From JANOYY01 sp043720395 (lineage in GTDB: Bacteria > Actinomycetota > Acidimicrobiia > Acidimicrobiales > JANYDT01), in NCBI GenBank assembly GCA_043720395.1, contig JAYSSR010000062.1, positions 21,320 to 85,319 of the forward strand: DNA of 64,000 nucleotides, read 5' to 3'. How positions within the stretch are numbered: the first letter of the stretch is position 1; every line of letters begins with the position of its first letter. Shown piece by piece: positions 24,894 to 34,197 of the stretch. The notes under the pieces are model-generated. The model did not search any database and was not told where the DNA came from. It worked only from the letters and a program-made list of their open reading frames with translations. The translations under genes were made by a program, and so were the position numbers.

Positions 24894-25860
24894 CCGCACC
24901 ATCGACGTCCCCCTGGTCGAGGCCTGGTTGCAGGGGTGCCGTCTCCGTGGCTCGGACACAACGGTGGCCCACGTCCGATCGGTGCGGGTCAACCCGTACG
25001 GAAGCCGGAGCAGCAGCTTCGTCGTTGAACTCGTCACATCCACAGGCAGGCAGGTGACCGCGGTTCTCAAGGGCGGTCCCTCGACCGAACGTACGCCTGC
25101 CGGGGATCCCTGGGGTCCCGCGTACGAGGCGTCGGTCTACGAATGCATCCTCGACGCTGCGCCGTCGTACCGATCGCCCTTCCTCGACCGGATCGAGGAA
25201 GGAGACTTCACGTGGATCCTCCTCCAATGGGTGGACGGGTCGATGCCGGTCAGCGAGGCTCCCCATCCCGCCGGGATCCGGTCGGCCGCACGTTGGACCG
25301 GCCAGTTCCACCGGGAACTTGTCGGGTCCGTGACACCTGCGCCCCCGTCCATGCTCGTCCGCTACGGCACCGATCTTGCGGAACGGTGGATCCGTAGTGC
25401 CCATGCCACCATCGCCGAGGCGCTACCCGTGTGGACGCCGCTCGCCGATGAACTCGTGATGGCCGCGCCGTTGATCGGCCTCCTGCTCCAGTCGGAGCGG
25501 ACCGTCGTGCACGGCGACCTGTATCCGGCCAATGTGCTGGTGGCGGATGGACTGGTCTGCCCGGTCGATTGGGAATGGGCGGGTTGCGGTGCCGGGGAGC
25601 TCGACCTGGCGGCGCTCATCGATGGGTGGTCGCTCGAGACCGTGGACGCCTGTCTCCGGGACTACAGCCTTGCTCGGTGGCCCGCCGGGACCGATGGGGG
25701 ATTCCTGAGGCGTCTGGCCGCCGCCCGCCTGTTCTTGGCCGCACGCTGGATGGGCGAGCACTGCTGCCTCGCGGACGACGATCGCATGGTGCACCACCAG
25801 CTGCGCACTATGGAACGGTGCCTGGCCGAGCTCCGCGACGCGACACCTCCGGGCACATGA
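24886..25860 (+). CDS. APH-fold phosphotransferase
   Basis: A 324-residue kinase whose ATG lies 8 bp inside the preceding gene. The N-lobe has SSSFVVELVTSTGRQVTAVLKGG, the middle ILLQWVDGSMPV, and the C-lobe the intact catalytic loop VHGDLYPAN with VDWEWAGCG. It is the last of the consecutive kinase genes of the operon. Compared with its neighbours it lacks the LFLEDxGD hinge and seems the most diverged copy, so it may act on a different hydroxyl or compound. Confidence 0.8.
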   Translation: MADRTIDVPLVEAWLQGCRLRGSDTTVAHVRSVRVNPYGSRSSSFVVELVTSTGRQVTAVLKGGPSTERTPAGDPWGPAYEASVYECILDAAPSYRSPFLDRIEEGDFTWILLQWVDGSMPVSEAPHPAGIRSAARWTGQFHRELVGSVTPAPPSMLVRYGTDLAERWIRSAHATIAEALPVWTPLADELVMAAPLIGLLLQSERTVVHGDLYPANVLVADGLVCPVDWEWAGCGAGELDLAALIDGWSLETVDACLRDYSLARWPAGTDGGFLRRLAAARLFLAARWMGEHCCLADDDRMVHHQLRTMERCLAELRDATPPGT

Positions 25861-25895
25861 TGGCTGTTGCTGCGGCATCGGCGAGAATCGCAAAT

Positions 25896-26073
25896 CGTGG
25901 CTGACGACGGTGCACTCCTCGACTTCACGACAGTGGATGAGGCCACGCTGGCGATCGGTGCCGTGGGCTCCGACTACGAGCGCCACGCAGCCGCAGCGCG
26001 CGAGCTTGCGGCGGAGCACTTCGCTGCGGAAACTGTGTTGAAGTCGCTGCTCGAGCGAGCCGGGCTGTGGTGA
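25896..26073 (+). pseudogene. C-terminal remnant of a glycosyltransferase
   Basis: The last ~59 codons read ADDGALLDFTTVDEATLAIG, VGSDYERHAAAAREL and AETVLKSLLERAGLW, which line up residue for residue with the C-terminus of the next gene (LFAFSTSEEALAAIDAVESD, RAAREIAEEYFRAETVLRRL). No N-terminal part precedes it: the 3' end of the kinase gene lies 36 bp upstream. It is what is left of a tandem paralogue after deletion. Confidence 0.75.
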
Positions 26074-27296
26074 ACACGCATCCGCGACGGCTGGTCGTCC
26101 TCGGCACGATGGCCTCGAATCCCTTCGCCGGCATGGCCTGGATGAACATGCAGATCACCGCCGGGTTGCTACGCCTCGGTCACGACGTCCTCTACCTCGA
26201 GACCACGTCCGCGTGGCCCTACGACCCAGTCCGGCGGGCGAAGGTCGACGACTCCGACTACGCCGTGCCGTACCTGAGCCGCGTGGCGGACCGCTTCGGT
26301 CTCGGCGACCGGTGGGCATATCGACGCACGTTCTCCGACGGGGCGTGGCTCGGTCCTGCCGCGGCCCGTGCGCCGGGGATGCTCCTGCACAGCGACGCCG
26401 TGTTCAACATCGCGGGTGCTACCCGGCCCACCAAGGACGGCGTCGAGGCGAAGAACCTCGTCTACTTCGGTACCGACCCCGTGTATCACGAGATCTCGTA
26501 CGTGAACGGTGACGAGGAGACCCACGCGATCATCGACGAACACGACGCGATGGTCACCTACGGGGAAAACATCGGAACGAACGCCAGTCCAATCCCGCCC
26601 CTTCCGCGCCTGAAGGCAACGACTCGCCAGCCCGTCCTTCTCGACCTCTGGGAATGCGGTCCTCCGCTTCGTGACTGCTACACGACCGTCGCGAACTGGA
26701 AGCAGGACGGAAGGGAGGTCGAGTTCTGCGGTGAGCAGTACCACTGGAGCAAGGATCTCGAGTTCCTCCGTTTCATCGACGTCCCCGCCGCCGCGAGTGT
26801 GCCGATCGAGCTCGCGACCAACCTGTCGCCACCGGAGTCGATCCGATTTACCCACGATGAGCCCGAACCGGTCAAAACCCGCGGGGTCGTCGACGACGCG
26901 CGGGCGCTCCTCGAGGCGAACCGGTGGCAGCTCGTCGCAGCGCAGACCTTCACCGAGGACCCGTGGCCGTATCACGCCTACATTCAGGCGAGTCGCGCAG
27001 AATTCTCTGTCGCCCGTGATCTGAACGTCCGATTACACAGCGGTTGGTTCAGCGAGCGGAGCGCGTGCTATCTCGCGGCCGGCCGACCCGTGATCACGCA
27101 GGACACCGGGTTCGGCACGGTGCTCCCGACCGGCGAAGGGCTGTTCGCCTTCTCGACCTCCGAAGAAGCCCTCGCAGCGATCGACGCGGTGGAGTCCGAT
27201 TACACGCGGCACAGCCGAGCGGCGCGTGAGATCGCCGAGGAGTATTTCCGCGCCGAGACGGTACTGCGGCGCCTTCTCGAGGACCTCGGGATCTGA
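26067..27296 (+). CDS. glycosyltransferase-like protein
   Basis: A 409-residue protein, GTG start at 26067 or 26070. The N-terminus LVVLGTMASNPFAGMAWMNMQITAGLLRLGHDVLYLET (shown here in part: AWMNMQITAGLLRLGHDV) is a Rossmann-like donor of GT-B enzymes; the C-terminus has FGTVLPTGEGLFAFS and a helical end, the usual sugar-nucleotide side of GT-B folds. Between them lie SGWFSERSACYLAAGRPVITQDTG, the acceptor-loop/nucleotide motif. It should add a sugar to the glycan made by this operon. Its C-terminus is duplicated in the remnant just upstream. Confidence 0.72.
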   Translation: MVNTHPRRLVVLGTMASNPFAGMAWMNMQITAGLLRLGHDVLYLETTSAWPYDPVRRAKVDDSDYAVPYLSRVADRFGLGDRWAYRRTFSDGAWLGPAAARAPGMLLHSDAVFNIAGATRPTKDGVEAKNLVYFGTDPVYHEISYVNGDEETHAIIDEHDAMVTYGENIGTNASPIPPLPRLKATTRQPVLLDLWECGPPLRDCYTTVANWKQDGREVEFCGEQYHWSKDLEFLRFIDVPAAASVPIELATNLSPPESIRFTHDEPEPVKTRGVVDDARALLEANRWQLVAAQTFTEDPWPYHAYIQASRAEFSVARDLNVRLHSGWFSERSACYLAAGRPVITQDTGFGTVLPTGEGLFAFSTSEEALAAIDAVESDYTRHSRAAREIAEEYFRAETVLRRLLEDLGI

Positions 27297-27995
27297 ATGC
27301 GCCGCCTCATCGTCAACGCGGACGACTTCGGTCTGAGCAACGGAGTGAACCGTGGCATCGCGCACGCGCACGAGCACGGGATCGTGACGGCGACGAGCCT
27401 CATGGTCCGTCAACCCGCCGCCCGGGCGGCAGCCGCCTACGCGGGCAAGAACCCGACGCTCAGCGTCGGACTGCACGTCGATCTCGGTGAGTGGCGCTTC
27501 GACGGCGAGGTGTGGTGTGCCGTCTACGGTCGGGTCGACGTCGACGATGCAGCCGCCGTAGAGCACGAGGTCGACCTCCAACTTTCCCTGTTCAGGGACC
27601 TCGTGGGGCGTGCCCCGACACACCTCGACTCGCATCAGCACGTGCATCGTCGTGAACCTCTGCGGTCGCTGCTGCGTGCACGCTCCGACACCCTCGGTGT
27701 CCCTCTCCGCCACGAATCCGCTGTCATCCGCTACGAGGGCGCGTTCTACGGCCAGACGGGGGAAGGCGAGCCGCGCCGCGAGCAGATCTCGGTCGACCAC
27801 CTGCGCCGGATCATCACCGAACTCCCGCCGGGTGCCACGGAACTCTGCTGCCATCCGGCCCTGAGCGTCGACTTCGAAACGATGTACGCCGACGAACGCA
27901 TCCTCGAAACGGCCACGCTGTGCGATCCTGCCATCGCCGCCGCAATCGAGGATCTCGAAATAGTGCTTTGCGGGTTCACCGAGGTGCAACCGTGA
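27297..27995 (+). CDS. YdjC/ChbG-family carbohydrate deacetylase
   Basis: A 232-residue protein that begins directly after the previous stop. Metal-site motifs of the family are present: LIVNADDFGLS at residues 4-14 (two Asp), LHVDLGEW at ~62 (His), HLDSHQHVHR at ~109 (His). Members remove acetyl groups from N-acetyl-hexosamine oligosaccharides or from hopanoid and antibiotic precursors. In this operon it probably unmasks an amino sugar before or after glycosyl transfer. The typical family length is 230-290 residues. Confidence 0.85.
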   Translation: MRRLIVNADDFGLSNGVNRGIAHAHEHGIVTATSLMVRQPAARAAAAYAGKNPTLSVGLHVDLGEWRFDGEVWCAVYGRVDVDDAAAVEHEVDLQLSLFRDLVGRAPTHLDSHQHVHRREPLRSLLRARSDTLGVPLRHESAVIRYEGAFYGQTGEGEPRREQISVDHLRRIITELPPGATELCCHPALSVDFETMYADERILETATLCDPAIAAAIEDLEIVLCGFTEVQP

Positions 27996-28894
27996 GAACG
28001 CTCGTAGCGGGGTGGTTCAGCTTTCCCGACATGGGGGCGACGGCCGGAGACCTCCTCGTCCGCGACCTTGTGTGTACTTGGCTCCTCGAAGCCGGACATC
28101 GCACCGATGTGGCGCTCGCCGAACCGTTTGTCGGCGGCGTTCGCTGGGAGTCCGTTGACCCGCGCGATTACTCGCATCTGGTCTTCGTGTGCGGTCCTTT
28201 TGGGAACGGCCCACCCGTCCAGGCGATGCTGGAGCGCTTCGCGGGCTGCGAACTCGTGGGTCTCGATCTCACCATGCTGGATCCCGTCGACGAGTGGAAT
28301 CCGTTCTCGCTGCTGATAGAGCGCGACAGCAACCGAATCTGCCGACCCGATCTCGCGTTCGCCGCACCGATTCCGCAGGTCCCTGTCGTCGGTGTGGTGC
28401 TGATCCACCCGCAACCGGAGTACGGCGAGCGCGACGCTCACGCCACCGCCAACGCGACGATCGAACGGGTCGCTGCGGAGCGCGAATGCGCTCGATTGCG
28501 CATCGACACACGCCTCGACGTCAACGCCACCGGGCTCCGCTCCACCGCGGAGGTGCTCGCCTACTTCCGGGCGACCGATGTGGTACTCACGACCCGCCTA
28601 CACGGTCTGGTCCTCGCGCTCCACTGCGGAATTCCCGTCGTCGCCGTGGATCCGGTCGTGGGCGGAGCGAAGGTCAGCCGTCAGGCCGAGGCGCTCGGGT
28701 GGCCGTGGTGCTTCCCGTCGGACGTGTCGGACTTCACGCTCGCGGCCGCCCTTGAAGCGTGCCTTCGGCCCGAAGCCCGGAGAGTTGCCACCGACACACG
28801 ACGGCGCGCCCAGCACGTGCTCGAAGGCGTGCGAGCGGATTTCCTCACCGCGATGACGATGTCACCGATTCATCGGGCCGGGCAGGGCCACTGA
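27992..28894 (+). CDS. polysaccharide pyruvyltransferase family protein
   Basis: A 300-residue protein, GTG start overlapping the upstream stop in GTGA. AGWFSFPDMGATAGDLLVRDLV opens a GT-B-like fold, and VVLTTRLHGLVLALHCGIPVVAVDP is the family signature (the TTRLHG motif). Such enzymes transfer pyruvate from PEP to a sugar, forming a ketal that makes the glycan acidic; some homologues have other roles. Its stop overlaps an ATG that starts a broken glycosyltransferase. Confidence 0.78.
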   Translation: MRTLVAGWFSFPDMGATAGDLLVRDLVCTWLLEAGHRTDVALAEPFVGGVRWESVDPRDYSHLVFVCGPFGNGPPVQAMLERFAGCELVGLDLTMLDPVDEWNPFSLLIERDSNRICRPDLAFAAPIPQVPVVGVVLIHPQPEYGERDAHATANATIERVAAERECARLRIDTRLDVNATGLRSTAEVLAYFRATDVVLTTRLHGLVLALHCGIPVVAVDPVVGGAKVSRQAEALGWPWCFPSDVSDFTLAAALEACLRPEARRVATDTRRRAQHVLEGVRADFLTAMTMSPIHRAGQGH

Positions 28895-29060
28895 TGGCCC
28901 GAATCGTTCTCGGCGGCTTCATGGTTCGGCGCGCCGACGTCTTCATCGATTACGGCGCGCATGGCACCTCGACCGGGTTGGCCTTTGACAGACCTCCATC
29001 GGCCGGCACAGCCCTCCCGACAGGCCGAGTAAGCGGCAAACGTGAGCCGGCCCGCCCCTG
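28894..29060 (+). pseudogene. N-terminal remnant of a further glycosyltransferase
   Basis: An ATG one base into the pyruvyltransferase stop gives MARIVLGGFMVRRADVFIDYGAHGTS. MARIVLGGFMVR looks like the first strand of a GT-B enzyme, and ADVFIDYGAHGT resembles a more internal motif of the same family, as though most of the N-terminal domain between them is deleted. Afterwards the frame continues without recognisable sequence and is opposed by the cupin gene. The reading as an internal deletion is inference. Confidence 0.45.
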
Positions 29061-29076
29061 CAGCCTACCGACCGCG

Positions 29077-29436
29077 TCAGGCCTTTTTCGCGTAGTCGGC
29101 CATCCCCTGCCAGTCGACCATCACGCAGGCTTCGTCGCCGACGATCCACGCGTCGTGCCCCGGCGGGCAGATCATGAGATCGCCGGGGCCGAACTCGGCT
29201 TCTTCGCCATCGTCCATGACGACCTTCATCCGGCCGGATATGCAGTAGCCCGCGTGTGCGGCCTGGCAGCTGTCGGTCCCGGCGATCGGCTTGACGTGGG
29301 TTGACCACTTCCAGCCGGGCTCGAAGGTTGCGCGGCCGACAGCACCGGCGTCGACGTTGACGAGCTCGATGTGGCCGGCACCGAACTGGCGCGTCTCCTC
29401 GGGCGAATCGAAACTCTTGCGAACAAGTCCGGACAT
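29077..29436 (-). CDS. cupin-domain protein
   Basis: A 119-residue single-domain cupin. The first motif is seen as GWKWSTHVKP.. .TDSCQAAHAGYCISGRM and the second as FGPGDLMICPPGHDAWIVG, with metal-type His at HVKP and PGHDAW. Such small cupins bind a metal and a small ligand, or act as enzymes with no set class. It lies convergent to the glycan operon and probably separate from it. Confidence 0.8.
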   Translation of the reverse strand: MSGLVRKSFDSPEETRQFGAGHIELVNVDAGAVGRATFEPGWKWSTHVKPIAGTDSCQAAHAGYCISGRMKVVMDDGEEAEFGPGDLMICPPGHDAWIVGDEACVMVDWQGMADYAKKA

Positions 29437-29531
29437 TTGTGCCTCCTACTGGTTGGGTGTTGCGGGAACTGCTGGTCTGTTTACAGGATCTGGTGGGTCG
29501 TACACGAAACGACGGTCGGAGCATCACCCTT

Positions 29532-29715
29532 TCACCGCGCGGCGGCACCCATGAGCTGTCCGATGTGGTCCGGGTCGAAGAACTCGACCGGTGACACGGT
29601 CCCGGCCGTGATGCCCACGAACTTGTCCATGGCGTCGGTGTTGCCATACAGGGAGCCGAGCAGCTGCTGCATCTCGGGCGGCGGCGCTTCGAGCATCGCT
29701 AGCTCGGAGACCTGA
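29532..29715 (-). pseudogene. C-terminal fragment, possibly of an FAD-dependent oxidoreductase
   Basis: The frame reads MLEAPPPEMQQLLGSLYGN, AMDKFVGITAGTVSPVEFFD and HIGQLMGAAAR to a stop. The SPxEFF end recalls the C-terminus of some FAD-dependent monooxygenase or reductase proteins, from memory only. No FAD or NAD motif precedes it, and upstream the frame enters the histidine-kinase region on the other strand, so it is at best a remnant of about 60 codons. Confidence 0.3.
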
Positions 29716-29834
29716 CTGCTTCTGTCCGACGGGCCGGGCAAGGCAGATTGGCGTTTCACCCGGCCTTCTGTTCTGCCGATTCACCCGTCGTGGACTTGTC
29801 AGATCGCACCGGCCACGAACGCGTGGACCCGCTG

Positions 29835-31094
29835 ATGCGCTCGACCTTCGACGCGACGCAGACCGTTGCGTCGTCGGTGAGCGATCGGGTCCTGCATCTT
29901 GCGGACCGTTTTTTGCCATCGTCAGGCGTCGACGAGCGCTCGGTTCGCGAGGCGCAACGGGCCCGCGTCGGAATCGTGATCAGTTGGCTCGGAGCGGTGT
30001 GCGTCGCCGCTACCGCAACCCTGTACATCTACGTCGGATCCCCGTGGTCCGCAGTCGCGATCTCGTCGATTCTCGTTCCACTGCTCCTCGTCGGGCCAAT
30101 GGTCCGCCGAGGCGTGTCGCTGATGGTCATGACGCACCTCGCGACAGCCGTGACCTGGTTCACAACATTTGCCGTCGCATCACGGACGGGCGGATTCCAG
30201 TCGCCCGTCGTGGTCTGGAGCTTCTTCCATCCGATCACGACCTACGTAACCTGCGGACGCCGTTCGGCTGCGATCTGGTCTGCGCTGTCCATCGTGCAGG
30301 TTGGCGTCTTCTACGCCGCCGAAAGCTTCGGGTTCCCGGTGGTGCAGGAGCTGTCGACCGACGCTGCCAACGTGCTGCGAGCAACGGGCTTCATCGGATG
30401 CATCGTCGCCAACGTCGCGCTCATTGCGGCGATCGAAGGCGTGCGCGTGGCGTCGCAGGCGGCGGTCGATCGGGCGAATCGGACGCTGGAACGCGAACGC
30501 ATCCTCGGTGACATGCACGACGGGGTCGGGAGCCACCTGCTCGGCTTGATGATGCAGGTTCGCGCCAATCGCATCGACAATGCACGGCTCGTGCAGGGGC
30601 TCGTGTCGTGTCTCGACGACCTCAAGCTCATCGTCGACTCGCTGGATCCGATCGAACGATCCTTCGAGGTCGCCATGGGTGAGCTGCGTGCGCGTGTGGA
30701 GCCTCGATGTGCAGCGGCGGACCTTGACCTCACGTGGTCGACCGTCGCGCCAGCTACGGCCATTGACGCCGAACGAACGCTGCAGGTCTTGCGTGCCTTG
30801 CAGGAGATGATCAACAACGCGATCCGCCACTCCCAAGGAGGACGCATCGATGTCGAGCTCTCGCCTGCAGGAGGAAACGAGTACGTCGTCTCGGTGCGCG
30901 ACCACGGAGTCGGGTTCAACCCGTTGATTCCCTCAGGATCGGGGCGAGGCATGACGAGCCTCCAGTCGCGAGCACAGCGACTGCACGGTTCGCTCGTCAT
31001 CGAACGATCGGAGCCGGGAGCCCGTCTGGTGCTCCGCTTTCCCCTCAAGGAAGGCGGCCGGGCTTTCCCTCGTCGCGTGGAAGGTGCACACTGA
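29835..31094 (+). CDS. sensor histidine kinase
   Basis: About 419 residues from the ATG at 29835 (a longer in-frame start at 29748 exists). Five or so hydrophobic segments at residues ~45-205 form a membrane sensor domain without a large extracellular loop. The dimerisation helix carries ILGDMHDGVGSHLLGLMMQV with the phospho-accepting His, as in NarX/LiaS-type HPK7 kinases, and the ATPase has EMINNAIRHSQGG (N box), DHGVGFNP and GRGMTSLQSRA (G boxes). No response-regulator gene is adjacent. The stop overlaps the GTG of the large regulator by 11 bp. Confidence 0.85.
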   Translation: MRSTFDATQTVASSVSDRVLHLADRFLPSSGVDERSVREAQRARVGIVISWLGAVCVAATATLYIYVGSPWSAVAISSILVPLLLVGPMVRRGVSLMVMTHLATAVTWFTTFAVASRTGGFQSPVVVWSFFHPITTYVTCGRRSAAIWSALSIVQVGVFYAAESFGFPVVQELSTDAANVLRATGFIGCIVANVALIAAIEGVRVASQAAVDRANRTLERERILGDMHDGVGSHLLGLMMQVRANRIDNARLVQGLVSCLDDLKLIVDSLDPIERSFEVAMGELRARVEPRCAAADLDLTWSTVAPATAIDAERTLQVLRALQEMINNAIRHSQGGRIDVELSPAGGNEYVVSVRDHGVGFNPLIPSGSGRGMTSLQSRAQRLHGSLVIERSEPGARLVLRFPLKEGGRAFPRRVEGAH

Positions 31095-34000
31095 CGGCGT
31101 GGCGCTGCCCTTCCGATACGCACCACCCCCCAAAGTTCCGTGGACAGTCCTGCGCCCACGGCTCCTGCGCGTCCTCAACCGACGCTTCGACGTCCGACTC
31201 GTGACCGTCGCCGCGGGCGCGGGCATCGGCAAGACGACGCTGCTCTCGCAGGCCGTTGAGGAGAACCGTCTCGACCCGCATGGGCGTGATGTTTGGCTGT
31301 CGCTCGAACGTGCCGACTCCTCGGCATCGACACTTGCGGGATCGATCCTCCGGGCCCTCGGACGCCCCACCGAGCCGCACCGGGTCACCACCGCTGATGA
31401 CATCTGCGACGCGATCTGGGACGAGACGCCAACACCCGTCTGCATCATCCTCGACGACGCGCACCACCTCGTGGGGACACCCGGCGGCGAACTGCTCGCG
31501 ACACTCGTGGCACGGCTTCCCGCGAACGGACATCTCGTGCTCGCCGGACGCGACCTCCCAGCGCTGCCCCGCGCTCGACTGCTCTCGCAGCAGCAGGCAC
31601 TCGCCATCGTCGAGGCGGATCTGCGCTTCACGAACGACGAAGGGGGCGAGTTCGCCGAGCGCCGGGGCGTCCCCGCATTCCTCCTCGACGACACCGCAGG
31701 CTGGCCCGCCCTTGCCGAGCTGCGCGCCGCCTACGGTGCACCAGCTGATCGCGAGTTCCTCTGGGAGGAAGTACTTGCACCGCTCAGCCTTGACGACCGC
31801 GAAGCGTTCTTGCTCATAGCTGCGGTCGGTGGGGGCGATGCGGACATTGTCGAAGCGGCGGCGGGACGGCGAGTCGATATCGACGTCCTCGAGGCGCTTC
31901 CCCTGACCGTCTCCGATGATCGAGGCGGCCTTCGCCCTCACGCCCTGTGGGCCGACATGGCCCGCAGCGTATTGGACCTCGCAGATCTGCAGGCATGTCG
32001 TCGGCGGGTCGGAGCCGTGCTCCGCGATCGCGGTGACTATGGGTCCGCGTTCGAGCTCTTCGCAGATACCGACGACTGGGACGCCGCCCTCGAAACACTC
32101 TTCGACGCCTGCAACGACCAGCGTCATCCACCCTGGCCCGACGTGGTCGCGCGGTGGCAGACGCGGGTCGACCCGGCCCTCGCGGATCGTCCGGAAGTCA
32201 TCTACCTCGACGCCTACCTGGCCCGAAGTGCGGACCCCTGGTCCGACAATGCGTGGAAGGCGTTCGGACGCTCGACCGATGCCTTTCGCTCCCGCGGCGA
32301 TTCGAGTCGTGCGGTCGCCGCCGAAGTGCGGATGCTCTGGTCCGCCTGGTTGCGACGCGATCGCGACGCAATCGTTTCGATGGACCGGCGGATGTTTCCG
32401 GACTTCACCGGGCGGCCCGGTGAGGGACTGCTCACGAACATGGCGATGCTCGCTGACATCGACGGCGATACCGCAACACTCCGTGGTGTTGCGACCAAAC
32501 TCAGGACACACCGCCTTGAGCCGCGCCTCGCTCACTTCGCCGGGCTGCACCTGGTCCACGCCGACCTCGTCGATGGCTGCGCCTCCGAATCGACGGCCCT
32601 GATGGCCGCCGAGACCGCATCGGCTGGCGGCGTGATCGCGCCTGCTGCCGCGAGCGGATGGGCGCTGCTCGCCCCCGGGATCGTGGCCTGGGCCCGAGGT
32701 GCACTCGACGAGGCGCTCGCTTTCGACACCGCCCGGATCGGACCGCAGTTCTCGATCGCCGAACGCGCACCAGCGCTCGGGTTCGGGGCTGTCCGGGCAG
32801 CCCATCTCGGACGATTCGACGAAGCTGCGTCATACCTCGGCGAACTGCGTGCGATCTCGAACGATCCGGTCCCCGACCTACTGGCTGGCTATCTCGCGGT
32901 CGCCGACGCGACGCTCGCGTTCGCCCGCGGCGATATCGATGCCGCGACCGAGGCCCTTCGATACGGACTCGCCGACCGCGACCTCCATCCGAGCGGGGCG
33001 GGTCGCGCCGTGCTGTGGTTTCCCGTCGTGCCGTATCTGCTCGACGCGCGCTGTCGAGACCTGCTCGACGCCCGCACGACCGGCGTCGGTCGTGGGCGCG
33101 CGCTGGCTCTGTGTCGGACGTTGCCGGCGTGGCGCGCCGGCACGTCCACCCCCACCGACGCGGACCTGGAGCTCCTCGACGACCCGTCGTCGCTTCTGGC
33201 GGCGTTACCGCTTGCGCTCGTCGTCGAGATCGCGGCACGTGCCAACGAGCTTCGCGATCCGCGCGGCCGCGCGGCGCTCGAATTCGCGAGCGAACGTTCG
33301 CCCGGAGCCGTTCGAGACCTGTTGGCTCGCCACGCATCCGGACCGGGCAAGCTTGCGAAGGTCGTCGCCGCGGTGGGTACCGGGTTGTCGCTCCCCCCGC
33401 AGCACGACGTCCGCATCGAGGTATTCGGACCTTTGCGCATGTTCCGTGGCGGCGTCCTCGTGACGCACCCCGATGCGGCGCGCGAACGGGTTCGCCAGCT
33501 CCTGCTCGCACTGGTCGCCCATCGAGAGATCCGCCGCAGCCGACTCGGCACGCTGCTCTGGCCCGACCGCGACGACGCGGCGGTTTCGTCCAACCTCCGC
33601 ATGACGTTGTCGTATCTCCAGAACCTCCTCGAACCGGACCGTGTGAAGGCGGTCGCCGCCTGGTACCTCCGCCAGGACGCCGGTGTCCTGCGTCTCGACG
33701 GCGGGGACCATCTGGTCGTCGATGCCTGGGAGGTTGAATGGCTGCTCGACCAGGCAGACCTCGCTCGGGCGGAAGCGACGCCATCGATCGAGCTCACCCA
33801 TCTCCTCGACGCGCTGCGATCGTGGTCGGGCGAATACCTCGAAGACGTGGCCGGTGAGGAGTGGGCGGAGCCGCTGCGCCAGCGTGTCGAGGGACGGCTG
33901 GTTCGCGCTGCCCTTCGGTGCGGCGAGCTCCTGCTTGGCGGAGGTCGCCCCGACGAAGCGATCGCCGTCGCGGAGCGAGCGTTGCGGGCCGAGAAGTGGT

Positions 34001-34164
34001 CGGAGGCGGCCTACCGCCTCAGCAGCCGGGCGCACCTCGCCCACGGCGACCGTGCCGGCGCACTGCGGACGATCGCCGCCTGTCGACGGATGTGTGCCGA
34101 GCTCGGCGTCGAGCCGGAGCGCGAGACCGTCGCCATCGAGCGCTCGCTCATGGGCGAGCCTTGA
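31084..34164 (+). CDS. MalT-like STAND ATPase with C-terminal BTAD regulator domain
   Basis: A 1,026-residue protein starting at GTG within the kinase gene. Residues ~35-300 hold the MalT-type NTPase: Walker A AAGAGIGKTTLL (~43-54) and Walker B VCIILDDAHHL (~123). A helical, TPR-like middle (~300-760) follows. From about 775 comes a winged helix (IEVFGPLRMF, REIRRSRLGTLLWPD, VSSNLRMTLSYLQNLL), then the BTAD repeats ending in GELLLGGGRPDEAIAVAERAL and AHGDRAGALRTIAACRRM. Thus DNA binding lies at the C-terminus, opposite to classic SARP proteins. The overlap with a histidine kinase lacking a receiver-domain partner suggests a linked signalling pair; direct phosphorylation is not apparent. Confidence 0.8.
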   Translation: MHTDGVALPFRYAPPPKVPWTVLRPRLLRVLNRRFDVRLVTVAAGAGIGKTTLLSQAVEENRLDPHGRDVWLSLERADSSASTLAGSILRALGRPTEPHRVTTADDICDAIWDETPTPVCIILDDAHHLVGTPGGELLATLVARLPANGHLVLAGRDLPALPRARLLSQQQALAIVEADLRFTNDEGGEFAERRGVPAFLLDDTAGWPALAELRAAYGAPADREFLWEEVLAPLSLDDREAFLLIAAVGGGDADIVEAAAGRRVDIDVLEALPLTVSDDRGGLRPHALWADMARSVLDLADLQACRRRVGAVLRDRGDYGSAFELFADTDDWDAALETLFDACNDQRHPPWPDVVARWQTRVDPALADRPEVIYLDAYLARSADPWSDNAWKAFGRSTDAFRSRGDSSRAVAAEVRMLWSAWLRRDRDAIVSMDRRMFPDFTGRPGEGLLTNMAMLADIDGDTATLRGVATKLRTHRLEPRLAHFAGLHLVHADLVDGCASESTALMAAETASAGGVIAPAAASGWALLAPGIVAWARGALDEALAFDTARIGPQFSIAERAPALGFGAVRAAHLGRFDEAASYLGELRAISNDPVPDLLAGYLAVADATLAFARGDIDAATEALRYGLADRDLHPSGAGRAVLWFPVVPYLLDARCRDLLDARTTGVGRGRALALCRTLPAWRAGTSTPTDADLELLDDPSSLLAALPLALVVEIAARANELRDPRGRAALEFASERSPGAVRDLLARHASGPGKLAKVVAAVGTGLSLPPQHDVRIEVFGPLRMFRGGVLVTHPDAARERVRQLLLALVAHREIRRSRLGTLLWPDRDDAAVSSNLRMTLSYLQNLLEPDRVKAVAAWYLRQDAGVLRLDGGDHLVVDAWEVEWLLDQADLARAEATPSIELTHLLDALRSWSGEYLEDVAGEEWAEPLRQRVEGRLVRAALRCGELLLGGGRPDEAIAVAERALRAEKWSEAAYRLSSRAHLAHGDRAGALRTIAACRRMCAELGVEPERETVAIERSLMGEP

Positions 34165-34197
34165 CGCGGCTCGCTTGCGTTTCGCTGACGCGCAGCA

